Assembly (NCBI GenBank): GCA_964525555.1
Contig: CAZGHN010000005.1
Span: forward strand, 104,745 to 168,744
Direction of reading: 5' to 3'
Origin: JAFGHJ01 sp964525555
GTDB lineage: Bacteria; Hydrothermota; UBA3072
Length of the DNA stretch: 64,000 nt
The notes below the pieces were generated by a model, which worked only from the letters and a program-made list of their open reading frames with translations, was not told the DNA's origin and did no database searches. The translations under genes were made by a program, and so were the position numbers. Of this stretch, positions 16,444-25,209 are shown in pieces. Each line of letters opens with the position of its first letter. Positions within the stretch are counted from its first letter, which is position 1.

Positions 16444-17925
16444 TTAGAACGGGTTTTCATCAGGGTAAGGTACTCCCGCGGGATGATTGTAAGAAACATC
16501 CTCGACCCCCAGTACTTTCATAGCAGCAAATAGCGTTTTGCCTGCATGTTTAAAAGCAACGCCGGTATGGTGCGGAAATTTTTTCTCTATGAGAACATGG
16601 CGGTAAAATCTTCCCATTTCTTTTATTGCAAAAATGGCTGTACTACCGAAAGTTTGGGGATTTACGTTCAGGATTTCGCCTTCCGCGACATATGAACGAA
16701 GTATTGTGTCGGCTGTTGACTGTAGACGGAAAAGTGTGATTTCACCGGGTTTTATTTGACCTTCAAGAGTGCCTCTTGTTATATCCGGTTCTTTTTTATC
16801 GGGTTCCATTAAACGGTTCATGATGAGCTGAAATTTCATCGCACCATTAACAAGGCAGGAAGAAGATACATTTCCGCAGTGAAATCCCATGAAGAGATCT
16901 TCTTGTTTATATTTACCGATTTTACTCTTTGCCTTTTTGTATATATCAGTTGGAACTGTATTGTTTATGTCGAGAATAGCGGGGGGCAATTCCGTGGCGC
17001 ATGCAGCTATATATTCACTCAAAGCCCCGTATATATCGGTTTCGCAGGCTACGGGTATTCCCCGTGCAGCGAGTCTAGAGTTGACAAAACATGGTACAAA
17101 TCTGAAATATTTTTCAAAAGAAGGCCAGCATTTATTCGCAAATATTCCATATTCCGAAGCTCCTAGATTATCCTCCATGAATTTCATGAGTGCGATTTCG
17201 TATTGAGCAAGCTTATTCAGGAGTTTTGGGTAAGTATTCCCAGTTCCCAGTTCCTTTGCCATATCGGATGCTACTTTTTTGATATTAGGATTACCCTCTG
17301 CAGATTTATATATATCGTATAAATCCAGTTCGCTGTTTTCCATTATTTCCACACCTATATCATAGAGAGGTTTTATAGGTGCGTTACATGTAACAAAATC
17401 GAAAGGTCGTGGTCCAAAGGAGAATATTTTTAGTTTTTTCAGGGCTATGAGTATTCTCGCGACGGGGATAAAATCTTTTATCATACCGGTTATATCACTT
17501 GGAATACCAACGGGATATTCCGGGATATATGTTTTTAGGCTCCGTAACCCAGAGTTATAAGAAGTGCTCAACAATCCGCAGAAAGCGTCACCTCTTCCAT
17601 GAATGAGGTTTTTCCCTGTTTCCTCTGCTGCTGCGGTGATCATAACTGGCCCTGTAAATTTTTGAGCCAGCATGCTTGTTGGCCCTTCCGGTCCGAAATT
17701 TCCAAGATAGATGACAAGCGCGTCGATTTTTTTCTTCTCGATTTCTTTAAGTGCTTTAAGCACATCTTTTTCATTTTCAATTATAGTTTCAATCTCGGTT
17801 ATTGAAACTTTCTTCGGTTTGCATGCAGTTACGACTGCTTTTCTTCTTTTTCGAGATAACTCGATAGGGAAGCAGTCTCTGCTTACCGCAATGATGCCGA
17901 GATTGATTTTTGGTATATTTTCCAT
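16444..17925 (-). CDS. L-fucose/L-arabinose isomerase-family protein
   Basis: Isomerase-family protein of 493 residues from ATG 17925, which follows AAGGAG within the end of araD. An upstream start at 17970 would add 15 residues and has no such box. The N-terminal half has the open alpha/beta pattern of the FucI/AraA family (INLGIIAVSRDCFP; ALVIYLGNFGPEG). The C-terminal half carries ACETDIYGAL and FMGFHCGN, which match the metal-binding Glu/Asp and His segments of fucose isomerases. Between araD and the dehydrogenase and downstream of araB, it most likely converts L-arabinose to L-ribulose in place of a classical AraA. The specificity is inferred from context only. Confidence 0.8.
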   Translation of the reverse strand: MENIPKINLGIIAVSRDCFPIELSRKRRKAVVTACKPKKVSITEIETIIENEKDVLKALKEIEKKKIDALVIYLGNFGPEGPTSMLAQKFTGPVMITAAAEETGKNLIHGRGDAFCGLLSTSYNSGLRSLKTYIPEYPVGIPSDITGMIKDFIPVARILIALKKLKIFSFGPRPFDFVTCNAPIKPLYDIGVEIMENSELDLYDIYKSAEGNPNIKKVASDMAKELGTGNTYPKLLNKLAQYEIALMKFMEDNLGASEYGIFANKCWPSFEKYFRFVPCFVNSRLAARGIPVACETDIYGALSEYIAACATELPPAILDINNTVPTDIYKKAKSKIGKYKQEDLFMGFHCGNVSSSCLVNGAMKFQLIMNRLMEPDKKEPDITRGTLEGQIKPGEITLFRLQSTADTILRSYVAEGEILNVNPQTFGSTAIFAIKEMGRFYRHVLIEKKFPHHTGVAFKHAGKTLFAAMKVLGVEDVSYNHPAGVPYPDENPF

Positions 17926-17926
17926 T

Positions 17927-18628
17927 TTATTTCTCCTTATTGTCCTGTCCGTAGTAGGCATTTGGACCATGTTTTCTATTAAAATGTTTTTTTGAAAGGT
18001 ACTCGGGCAAATTATCGCATCTGGGGTTGATTATTAGTGTTCCGAAAGCCATTTCGGCAACACTTTCAAGAATGTAACTGTTCTCTGCAGCCTTAATGGG
18101 TGTTTTCCCGAAAGTAAAGGGACCATGTCCTTTTACTAAAACCGCAGGCATTTCCAGAGGGTTAATATCGTTAAAGGCCTCTGTTATTAAGTCTGCCGTA
18201 TTTTCTTCATATCCATGCGCTACCTGTTCTTCAGGTAAGATTTTAGTAAGAGGTATTGGACCGTAGAAAGTATCTGCGTGTGTCGTACCAAAACAGGGAA
18301 TTTCTTTTCCCGCTTGCGCAAACATTGTAGCATATTTACTGTGCGTATGGGCAATACCGCCGATACCGTCGAAAACTTGATATAATCTTAAATGTGTAGG
18401 AGTGTCTGAAGAAGGCTTATGCACGCCTTCAACAATATTTCCGTCCAGATCAACAATTACCATATCGCTGGTTTGCATTCCGTCACAAGGTATGCCGCTC
18501 GGTTTGATTACCACTAATCCTTCGTTGCGATCGATGCCACTTACGTTACCCCAGGTCAATGTAACAAGTTTATATCTAACTAAGTCCAAATTTGCGATGA
18601 ATACTTTTTCTTTTAATTCGGAAAGCAT
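17927..18628 (-). CDS. araD: L-ribulose-5-phosphate 4-epimerase
   Basis: Class II aldolase-fold enzyme of 233 residues, nearly the length of the E. coli enzyme. It converts L-ribulose-5-phosphate to D-xylulose-5-phosphate in the cytoplasm. Visible landmarks are LVTLTWGNVSG, IKPSG, KPSSDTPTH, zinc ligands His94 and His96 (AHTHSKY) and His168 (KGHGPF), the catalytic-region Asp119 (THADTFYG), and a C-terminal KHGPNAYYGQ close to the E. coli tail. ATG 18628 follows AAGGAG and shares one base with the araB stop codon (TAATG), so the two are translationally coupled. A longer frame to 18700 lies inside araB and was rejected. Confidence 0.95.
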   Translation of the reverse strand: MLSELKEKVFIANLDLVRYKLVTLTWGNVSGIDRNEGLVVIKPSGIPCDGMQTSDMVIVDLDGNIVEGVHKPSSDTPTHLRLYQVFDGIGGIAHTHSKYATMFAQAGKEIPCFGTTHADTFYGPIPLTKILPEEQVAHGYEENTADLITEAFNDINPLEMPAVLVKGHGPFTFGKTPIKAAENSYILESVAEMAFGTLIINPRCDNLPEYLSKKHFNRKHGPNAYYGQDNKEK

Positions 18629-20328
18629 TATTCTCCTTTTCTTTGCTGGTCTCTTATTACGAGTATATCTTTCATAACATTGTGCATTTTCCCTGACCAT
18701 TCTTCAGTTCCGAATGCGTCGTGTAATTGTTTGTATAAAGAGTATAATTTTTCATATACCCTGTGATTATCCGGAATTGGTTCGAATACGTCTTTAGTCC
18801 CTGTCATCGCGTTTTGGGCATCAAGTATTGATGAAAACCCACTTTTTTCTTTTCCGGCGGCTATAGCGCCAAAGATTGCTGCGCCTAGCGCGGGAGTTTG
18901 TTCGCTGCGGGAAATTTTCATCGGACGTCCGGTAATATCTGCGTAAATTTGCATTAGAAGGGGATTTTTGGATGCAAGTCCGCCGCAGTTTACGATTTCC
19001 TCGACAGATACACCATATTCCTCGATTCGATTTATAATTGTTAGAGCTCCAAATGCTGTAGCTTCGATTAAGGCTCTGTAGATTTCGTGAGGTTTTGTAT
19101 GCAATGTTTGGCCCAGGAGCAGTCCCGAGAGTCGAACATCTACAAGTATAGTGCGGTTGCCGTTATTCCAATCGAGAGCCAGAAGTCCGTGTTCGCCTAC
19201 TTTTTCCTTCCCGGCTGCGATTGCTAAATTCTCAAATTTTTCATCTATCGTTTTTCCGTATTTTTCTCCTACGAGATTATTTACAAACCATAGGAAGATA
19301 TCCCCTACAGCGGATTGTCCTGCTTCTATTCCGAAATAGTCAGGCATTACAGAACCGTCGACAATTCCGCATACACCTGGGATATCCGAGAGTTTTTTAT
19401 CACTGGGAGAGACCATTATATCGCATGTGCTTGTGCCGAGTATTTTTACGAGTGTGCCCGGCCTGATTCCGGCTCCGACAGCTCCCATATGCGCATCGAA
19501 AGCGCCTACCGCGATTGCGGTACCGGGTACCAGGCCAAGATTATCCGCCCACTCTTTTGATAATCCTCCGACCAGTTGGTCGGACGGAAATGCCTTTTCA
19601 TATAATTTATCCCGCAGGCTCGAAAGAGCGGGGGATAATGCTTTTAGGAATTCCGTGTCAGGTAGACCGCCCCAATTGTCATTGTACATTGCCTTATGCC
19701 CAGCAGCGCAGATACTTCTTTTTATTTTATCAGGACGAGTTTCTCCTGTTAATATTGCGGGTATCCAGTCGCAGATTTCCACAAAACTTGCTGCTGCATT
19801 GAATACTTCGGGGTCTGTATTATAACAATGTAATACTTTGCTCCAGAACCATTCGGATGAGTAAGTCCCGCCGATTTTACTCAGGTATTCCGGGTGCTTC
19901 TTTTCTGCAAGGGAGGTAATTCCGGCGGCTTCTTCATGTCCCGTATGATCTTTCCATAGCCATACCATTGTATTTAAATTATTTTTAAATTCCGGTAAGA
20001 AGCAAAGAGGACTGCCTTCACTGTTTACAGGCATAGGACTGCTACCCGTTGTATCTATGCCTATACCTATAATGTTTGCAGCGTCAAACTCAGAATTTTC
20101 TTTCCTAGCTTCTTTGATCGCTTGGGTGATTGTTTCTTTTATTCCGTCTATATAATCCTGTGGATTTTGTCTTGCCAGATTGGGTTCTTTTGGGTCGAGG
20201 AGGATTCCTGCGCTCCCGGAGGGATAAGAGAAAACATGGCTTGCGAGTTCGGAGCCATCAGCCAAATCGACAATTAAACTTCGACAGGAATTTGTTCCGA
20301 AATCCATACCTATAGCATATTTTTTCAT
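18628..20328 (-). CDS. araB: L-ribulokinase
   Basis: FGGY-family sugar kinase of 566 residues, the length typical of AraB. It phosphorylates L-ribulose to L-ribulose-5-phosphate with ATP. The N-terminus (GMDFGTNSCRSLIVD) is the actin-like phosphate loop. Further signatures are IGIGIDTTGSSPMP, MVWLWKDHTGHEEA, VGAFDAHMGAVGAG with the catalytic Asp region, and GGLASKNPLLMQIYADITG near the C-terminus. ATG 20328 follows GGGAG and overlaps the permease stop by four bases (ATGA). The araD gene follows with a one-base overlap. Together with the ABC genes this defines an L-arabinose (L-ribulose) operon. Confidence 0.95.
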   Translation of the reverse strand: MKKYAIGMDFGTNSCRSLIVDLADGSELASHVFSYPSGSAGILLDPKEPNLARQNPQDYIDGIKETITQAIKEARKENSEFDAANIIGIGIDTTGSSPMPVNSEGSPLCFLPEFKNNLNTMVWLWKDHTGHEEAAGITSLAEKKHPEYLSKIGGTYSSEWFWSKVLHCYNTDPEVFNAAASFVEICDWIPAILTGETRPDKIKRSICAAGHKAMYNDNWGGLPDTEFLKALSPALSSLRDKLYEKAFPSDQLVGGLSKEWADNLGLVPGTAIAVGAFDAHMGAVGAGIRPGTLVKILGTSTCDIMVSPSDKKLSDIPGVCGIVDGSVMPDYFGIEAGQSAVGDIFLWFVNNLVGEKYGKTIDEKFENLAIAAGKEKVGEHGLLALDWNNGNRTILVDVRLSGLLLGQTLHTKPHEIYRALIEATAFGALTIINRIEEYGVSVEEIVNCGGLASKNPLLMQIYADITGRPMKISRSEQTPALGAAIFGAIAAGKEKSGFSSILDAQNAMTGTKDVFEPIPDNHRVYEKLYSLYKQLHDAFGTEEWSGKMHNVMKDILVIRDQQRKGE

Positions 20329-21275
20329 TTTTCTCCCTTCATAGATAATTTTCTTCGCATACTGCCCAAAGCTACGGCAACAATTATGACGACTCCTAAT
20401 ATTACCTGCTGCCAGAATGCCGAAACTCCTAAGAGTACTAATCCATTGTCGAGAACCCCCATTATTAATGCGCCAATTAAAGAACCGAGAACCGAACCCT
20501 TGCCTCCCATTAAATCGGTTCCTCCTATAACGACTGCGCCTATAACTTTGAGTTCATAACCTGTACCAGTTATTGGTGAACCCTGAGAAAGGCGCGATGC
20601 GAGCATTATTCCTGCGAGACCGCTTAAGAGTCCGGTTATAGTATAAACTAAAACTTTAATTTTGTTTACATTTACTCCAGACAGCCAGGTTGCTTTCTCG
20701 TTTCCTCCCGAAGCATATATATATCTTCCCCATATGGTACGGGATAAGAACAGATATCCTAAAATATAAATAAATGCCATTATTATAACCGGGACCGGTA
20801 TGCCGATCAAACGTCCTTCAGCAAGGCAGCCAAAGCATTCCGGCAGACCCGTAACCGGCCAGCCTTTCGTGATTACCAGTGCCAAGCCCCTTGCAATGTT
20901 CATCATTCCGAGAGTGACTATGAAGGGCGGCAGGTCCCATTTTACAATAATTATTCCGTTGAGAAAACCAAGGAAGGTACCGCAAAGTAGAGCTGCGCTT
21001 ATTCCCGGAGCTAAACCGAATTTATTTATAAGTAATGCCGCAAGTACGTTTACCAATCCAAGAACTGCTCCTACGGATAGGTCTATTCCGGCTGTAAGGA
21101 TTACCATCGTCATTCCAACGCTCATGATTGCGATAAAGGAAACCTGTTTCATTACGGTTGATATATTGTAAAAAGACAGAAAATTAGGAGTGGCAATGGA
21201 AAGAATAATACATAAGGCTATAAATGCTATGAAAATACCGAATTCGGTGCTTTTTAGAATATCTTTAAAGTCCAT
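20325..21275 (-). CDS. Sugar ABC transporter permease (RbsC/AraH type)
   Basis: Inner-membrane permease of 316 residues with eight to ten hydrophobic segments and the BPD_transp_2 pattern: MSVGMTMVILTAGIDLSVGA near residue 50, GLAGIMLASRLSQGSP near 225, and IGGTDLMGGKGSVLGSLIGA near 250. These are the hallmarks of ribose/xylose/arabinose permeases of the CUT2 class, which act as dimers with one double ATPase. AGGAGGG lies about eight bases before ATG 21275. It is 12 bases behind the ATPase gene and overlaps araB. Confidence 0.93.
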   Translation of the reverse strand: MDFKDILKSTEFGIFIAFIALCIILSIATPNFLSFYNISTVMKQVSFIAIMSVGMTMVILTAGIDLSVGAVLGLVNVLAALLINKFGLAPGISAALLCGTFLGFLNGIIIVKWDLPPFIVTLGMMNIARGLALVITKGWPVTGLPECFGCLAEGRLIGIPVPVIIMAFIYILGYLFLSRTIWGRYIYASGGNEKATWLSGVNVNKIKVLVYTITGLLSGLAGIMLASRLSQGSPITGTGYELKVIGAVVIGGTDLMGGKGSVLGSLIGALIMGVLDNGLVLLGVSAFWQQVILGVVIIVAVALGSMRRKLSMKGEK

Positions 21276-21287
21276 TTGTAAGCCCTC

Positions 21288-22793
21288 CTAATTTTTTAGA
21301 GCGGCAAGCTGCATAATTTTTTCCTGAGTAGCTTCTTTTCTTGAAAATTCACCGGTTATTTTTCCTTCTCTCATGACTAATATTCTATCGCTTATGTTTA
21401 GAATTTCAGGCAGTTCAGAAGATATTAAAATAATTCCGATTTTTTCTTTCGCTAGATTATTTATAAGCGAATATATTTCATTTTTTGCCCCTACATCGAT
21501 CCCTCGTGTTGGGTCATCTAAGATAAGTATTTTTGGATTTATGGCAAGCCACTTAGCTATTACAATCTTTTGCTGATTCCCACCGCTTAAATTCTGGACT
21601 ATCTGTTTATTGTTGGGTGTTCTAATATTAAGGCGTTTGCAATAATCGTTTGCTATATTTTCTTCCTCTTTCTGTTTTACGAATCCGTGAAAGTTTATGT
21701 CGGTAAGTTTTGTTATATTGATATTATCTTTGACCGAACGACTCAGGATTAAACCTTCTTCTCTCCTGTCTTCAGGCACGAATCCCATTTTCATTTTGAT
21801 TGTTTCGAAAAGGGATTTTGTTTTTACGCTTTTCCCTCTTATTAAGACCTCGCCGCTGTCCGGAGCTTCTATACCGAAAATACCCCTCATAACTTCCGCT
21901 CTGCCCGCCCCAACAAGTCCAGCAAAACCTAGTACTTCTCCTTCGTGAAGTTGAAAGCTTATATCTTCATATTTTGATTTTTTTGTCAGGTTTTTAACTT
22001 CCAGAACAACTTGACCTCTTTTTACGGCCATTTTCGGATAGAAGTCTTTTAATTCTCTTCCGACCATCATCTGTACTATACCCTGAGGATTTGTGTCGTG
22101 AGCCTTTACCGTATCCACGTAATTTCCGTCTCGAAGAACTGTTATTCTATCAGATATTTCAAGTACTTCTTCGATTATATGGGAGATGAAAATTATAGAT
22201 ACTTCTTTTTCTTTCAATTCCCTGATAATCTTAAAAAGGGTTTCTTTTTCGGATTCCGTCAAAGCAGACGTAGGTTCATCCATAATCAGGATTCTGGCGG
22301 AGAGAGATAGAGATTTTGCTATTTCTACCATTTGCTGTTCGGCTACGCTTAACTGGCCGACAAAAGTTTTTGGGTTCCTTTTCATTCCTATTTTGTTCAG
22401 GTAGGATTCGGCTTCCCGGTATAATTCAGGGAAATCGATAAAAACTTTTTGTTTGCGGGGAGCTCTGCCTATAAATATATTCTCTGCAATACTTAAACTG
22501 GGTATCAGATTAAATTCCTGGTATATTACGCTGATGCCCATATCGAGGGCTTGTTTAGGATCGGTCATTTCCACTTTTTCCCCGTTCAGTTTTATTGTAC
22601 CTGCGTCTTTTTTATAAGCGCCGGCGAGAATTTTCAACATGGTGGATTTACCTGCCCCGTTTTCACCGACTAAAGCGTGAACTTCACCTTTTTTTAGATT
22701 GAAATGTATATTGTTTAAAGCTTTCACTCCGGGAAAATTTTTTGATACATTTTCCATTTCTAAAATGTATTTATCGTCGGTTTTCTTTTTCAT
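21288..22793 (-). CDS. Sugar ABC transporter ATP-binding protein, double domain (RbsA/AraG type)
   Basis: Protein of 501 residues with two ABC domains. Domain 1 has Walker A GENGAGKST at residues 43-51, a degenerate LSVAEQQMVEIAKSL signature and Walker B LIMDEPTSAL. Domain 2 has the degenerate Walker A GLVGAGRAEV typical of CUT2 ATPases, LSGGNQQKIVIAKWL and LILDDPTRGIDVG. The unequal pair is the family norm, with one competent site. It energises uptake with the adjacent permease and lipoprotein. The Shine-Dalgarno before ATG 22793 is weak, and it lies 27 bases after the binding-protein gene. Confidence 0.95.
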   Translation of the reverse strand: MKKKTDDKYILEMENVSKNFPGVKALNNIHFNLKKGEVHALVGENGAGKSTMLKILAGAYKKDAGTIKLNGEKVEMTDPKQALDMGISVIYQEFNLIPSLSIAENIFIGRAPRKQKVFIDFPELYREAESYLNKIGMKRNPKTFVGQLSVAEQQMVEIAKSLSLSARILIMDEPTSALTESEKETLFKIIRELKEKEVSIIFISHIIEEVLEISDRITVLRDGNYVDTVKAHDTNPQGIVQMMVGRELKDFYPKMAVKRGQVVLEVKNLTKKSKYEDISFQLHEGEVLGFAGLVGAGRAEVMRGIFGIEAPDSGEVLIRGKSVKTKSLFETIKMKMGFVPEDRREEGLILSRSVKDNINITKLTDINFHGFVKQKEEENIANDYCKRLNIRTPNNKQIVQNLSGGNQQKIVIAKWLAINPKILILDDPTRGIDVGAKNEIYSLINNLAKEKIGIILISSELPEILNISDRILVMREGKITGEFSRKEATQEKIMQLAALKN

Positions 22794-22820
22794 ACGGAGT
22801 GAGTCTATCTATGGATTTTT

Positions 22821-23780
22821 TTATTCCGGAAAGTGCTCGTCTATGTTTTCAGGCGTAACGAAAAGAATTCCGGTATCTATGATATCGCCTTCAGCTTTGA
22901 ATCCCTCAGGCAACTCGATTTCTGTACCCTTATTAATATCATAAAGAACCTTAAGGCTTACGTATCCCATCATGTATGGACGCTGCCCTACTGTTCCCTG
23001 AATATATCCCTGTCTTATAAAATCTAAAGTGATAGGGACTGTATCAAAACCTAATATTTTAACCGTGCCTTTTTTGCCCAGAGCTTTTACCGCACGGGCA
23101 GCTCCGGGAGCCGCTGGCGCATTCACACCTACAAACGCCAGAAGGTCGGGATCGGACTGAAGAATTGCTTCTGCTTGAGAAAGGGCAAGTGCTTCATCGT
23201 CGTTATTAGCCTGCATGGATACTACTTTTAAATCAGGGTACTCCGCAATTACGTCTTTAAAACCTTTGATGCGCTCGTTAAGGTTCATTGCGCCCAGTCC
23301 GCCCGTTAGAATAGCTATTTTTCCTTTTGTTCCTGCTATCTTTATAAAATTTTCACCTAATGTTTTTCCGGCTTTATAATTGTCAGTTCCTATGTAATAA
23401 CTGCGTTTACTTTTGGGTGAATCCGAATCGAAAGTTATTACCGGAATTCCTTTTTCTACAGCGCTTTTAATAATTGCCTGGACTGCTTCAGGTTCGTTTG
23501 GCGAAATGCCTATGCCGGCTACTTTGCTGGAGATTGCTCCTTCTATTATGGATATTTGCAGAGCGCTGCTTCCTGTCGGCGGACCGTTAAATATAGCTTT
23601 TACTCCCAGTTCTTTTGCCATAGCATTCATACCTCTTTCTACCTCTACCCAGTAGGGGTGACCGACAGATTTTGGTACTAATATGAACGTTGGGGCTTCT
23701 GCTTTTTTCCCACAGCTTGTGGTTAGTAACCCTGAGAAGATGACAAGTAAACTAAAAAAACTTATTAATACTCTTTTCAT
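22821..23780 (-). CDS. Sugar-binding lipoprotein of the ABC transporter (RbsB-like)
   Basis: Substrate-binding protein of 319 residues (Peripla_BP_4 family). The signal peptide ends in LTTSC with lipidated Cys23. The mature part shows VGHPYWVEVERGMNAMAKEL, GISPNEPEAVQ, VITFDSDSPKSKR, YIGTDNYKAGKTLGENF and GFDTVPITLDFIRQGYIQGT, the usual landmarks of ribose/arabinose-type binding proteins. It is the first gene of the arabinose operon, with AAGGAGG before ATG 23780 and a promoter at 23857-23884. The sugar is inferred as L-arabinose from araB and araD. Lipid anchoring suggests tethering in the periplasm. Confidence 0.93.
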   Translation of the reverse strand: MKRVLISFFSLLVIFSGLLTTSCGKKAEAPTFILVPKSVGHPYWVEVERGMNAMAKELGVKAIFNGPPTGSSALQISIIEGAISSKVAGIGISPNEPEAVQAIIKSAVEKGIPVITFDSDSPKSKRSYYIGTDNYKAGKTLGENFIKIAGTKGKIAILTGGLGAMNLNERIKGFKDVIAEYPDLKVVSMQANNDDEALALSQAEAILQSDPDLLAFVGVNAPAAPGAARAVKALGKKGTVKILGFDTVPITLDFIRQGYIQGTVGQRPYMMGYVSLKVLYDINKGTEIELPEGFKAEGDIIDTGILFVTPENIDEHFPE

Positions 23781-23822
23781 TTTAAAGAAACCTCCTTTTT
23801 TCTAATTTTTTTTGAATTTGTT

Positions 23823-23862
23823 AATACACTTTACGCTGTTATTCTTTAATCAATACACTTTA
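23823..23862. promoter_or_regulatory. Direct repeat pair in the arabinose operon promoter
   Basis: AATACACTTTA occurs at 23823-23833 and 23852-23862, 29 bases apart. The second copy overlaps the -10 box and the first lies just downstream of the expected transcription start. This is the layout of a repressor binding two direct half-sites. Confidence 0.5.
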
Positions 23863-23884
23863 ATGAAAAAATTATAGATGTCAA
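23857..23884 (-). promoter_or_regulatory. Promoter of the arabinose operon
   Basis: TTGACA (23884-23879), 16-base spacer, TAAAGT (23862-23857). It predicts a leader of about 70 bases before the binding-protein ATG. Confidence 0.6.
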
Positions 23885-24238
23885 GACCGAAACCCCGCCT
23901 CCAACCAAAAAATTATTCTCACACAAAGCCACAAAGACCGCAGAGATTTTTTGTTGTTTTTTTACTAAATCCCAATCCCCAAATCCTAAATCCTAACATT
24001 TGCCCCAGAGGACGCAGAGAAAAAAGAACAGTCCAAAGTTCATTGTCCAATGTCCAAAGTCAAAACTAAATCCCAACCCCTAAAACCAAGATCCTAAGTT
24101 AGGACGCAGATGAACGCAGATTTAAAAGGATTTTTTGTTGTTATTTTAGCTGTCAGCTGTGAGCCGAGAGCAGAGTTTGGCCACAAAGACACAAAGAAAA
24201 AAAGATAGTGTTGTCTAAAACCAGTGACCGGATACCAG
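23885..24238. repeat. Degenerate intergenic repeat island
   Basis: Runs of CACAAAGCCACAAAGACCGC, AATCCCCAAATCCTAAATCC, GTCCAAAGTTCATTGTCC and GACGCAGATGAACGCAGA words, ending with GGCCACAAAGACACAAAG. No gene is seen. It separates the arabinose promoter from paralog 3. Confidence 0.55.
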
Positions 24239-25120
24239 TTAAATGATCAAAAGCTTACCAGTTAATTTAACCTGTCCGAAAACTCCCTTTATTATATATA
24301 TGCCTGCGGGGATGTTTTCTACGGGTATACTGTGAGCTCCGGCAGTTAATCTGCCCGGAACGATTTCGGTTACTTTTATACCCATTAAATTGTAGATACT
24401 TAAAAGCACATGTGCGGGTTCGTCGAGTATGAAATCGATGTTATTTATAGATGTTTCGAGGTTTATTTTATCGGGATTTATTGTAATTCCGCTTACAGGT
24501 CCGTCTGTTGATATCGCATCGAGGTAGAGAGTGCAACCCGGTCCCGGAGGAGTAGGAGCTGCACTGTCAGTGTAGAGCCAAAAATCGAAATGTATAATAG
24601 GAAGTCTCATTGGAAGACCCGAGTCATTAGTGTCAGTAATGCAACATATTAACTCATTCCAGGCATTTTTTGTTAAATCGGTATACTGGTAAATATCCCT
24701 AATACTCCATCTCCAGCCGGAGTCTCTTACAAAAAATACGAAGCTGTCGATAGTTGTTACATCGGGGCAATATAAATAATAAAATATAGTATCGCCTATT
24801 TCGACATTTTCGTGCATAAAAACGCTGTCTTTGCATATTCCATTTGACCAGTAAGCCGATTTGCAATATAAAACCCACCAATATTCGTCATCAAACGAAT
24901 CGCCGGTATCGATTAATGGGATTTGAACGGATTGAGCGCCGGAGTAAGCTTTGTCTGTAACAATTTTAATTTCCCAGTTCGCACAAGGATTGCAGCGTAG
25001 TCGGCTCCATCCCCATGTCGAGTCCCACCATTTCCCGTATTCGAAATCCTGAACTCCCCTTGCAAACATTGGTAAAGAAGAAAAAAGTATAAGAATAAAT
25101 AATATAAAAAATCTCCTCAT
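24239..25120 (-). CDS. Small secreted protein with sorting tail, dispersed paralog 3
   Basis: A 293-residue relative of the pair at 13.3-15.0 kb: signal peptide, then VQDFEYGKWWDSTWGW, YCKSAYWSNGIC, HENVEIGDTIFYYLYC, and a sorting-type tail ending KLTGKLLII. In the middle it is closest to paralog 1 (for example TTIDSFVFFVRDSGWRWSIR is shared), but its 5' end and about 107 bases of upstream DNA match paralog 2. The gene is therefore a mosaic of the two. The ribosome-binding site and promoter are the same as for paralog 2. Function is unknown. Confidence 0.75.
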   Translation of the reverse strand: MRRFFILFILILFSSLPMFARGVQDFEYGKWWDSTWGWSRLRCNPCANWEIKIVTDKAYSGAQSVQIPLIDTGDSFDDEYWWVLYCKSAYWSNGICKDSVFMHENVEIGDTIFYYLYCPDVTTIDSFVFFVRDSGWRWSIRDIYQYTDLTKNAWNELICCITDTNDSGLPMRLPIIHFDFWLYTDSAAPTPPGPGCTLYLDAISTDGPVSGITINPDKINLETSINNIDFILDEPAHVLLSIYNLMGIKVTEIVPGRLTAGAHSIPVENIPAGIYIIKGVFGQVKLTGKLLII

Positions 25121-25154
25121 GACTCCCTCCTTATTTAAAAACAGTTATACTAAT

Positions 25155-25182
25155 ATTGTAATAATATTTTTGATTTTGTAAA
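25155..25182 (-). promoter_or_regulatory. Promoter of paralog 3
   Basis: TTTACA (25182-25177), 16-base spacer, TACAAT (25160-25155); base-for-base copy of the promoter at 15069-15096. Confidence 0.6.
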
Positions 25183-25192
25183 GAGAGATTAT

Positions 25193-25209
25193 ATTCGGAA
25201 AATCCGAAT
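25193..25209. promoter_or_regulatory. Palindromic operator-like site, second copy
   Basis: ATTCGGA-AAA-TCCGAAT, identical in sequence and position relative to the promoter to the site at 15107-15123. Confidence 0.5.

Noticed and set aside
17926..17970. Longer N-terminus for the isomerase
   Set aside because: It would lie within araD, lacks a ribosome-binding site, and ATG 17925 has AAGGAG at normal spacing.
18629..18700. Longer N-terminus for araD
   Set aside because: ATG 18628 has a strong box and gives the length and first residues of known AraD proteins.
19427..19825. Open frame of 132 codons antisense to araB
   Set aside because: Shadow of the araB reading frame; no start signals and no protein family pattern.
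23885..24238. CRISPR array
   Set aside because: Repeated words are short, degenerate and unevenly spaced, with no constant repeat or unique spacers and no cas genes.
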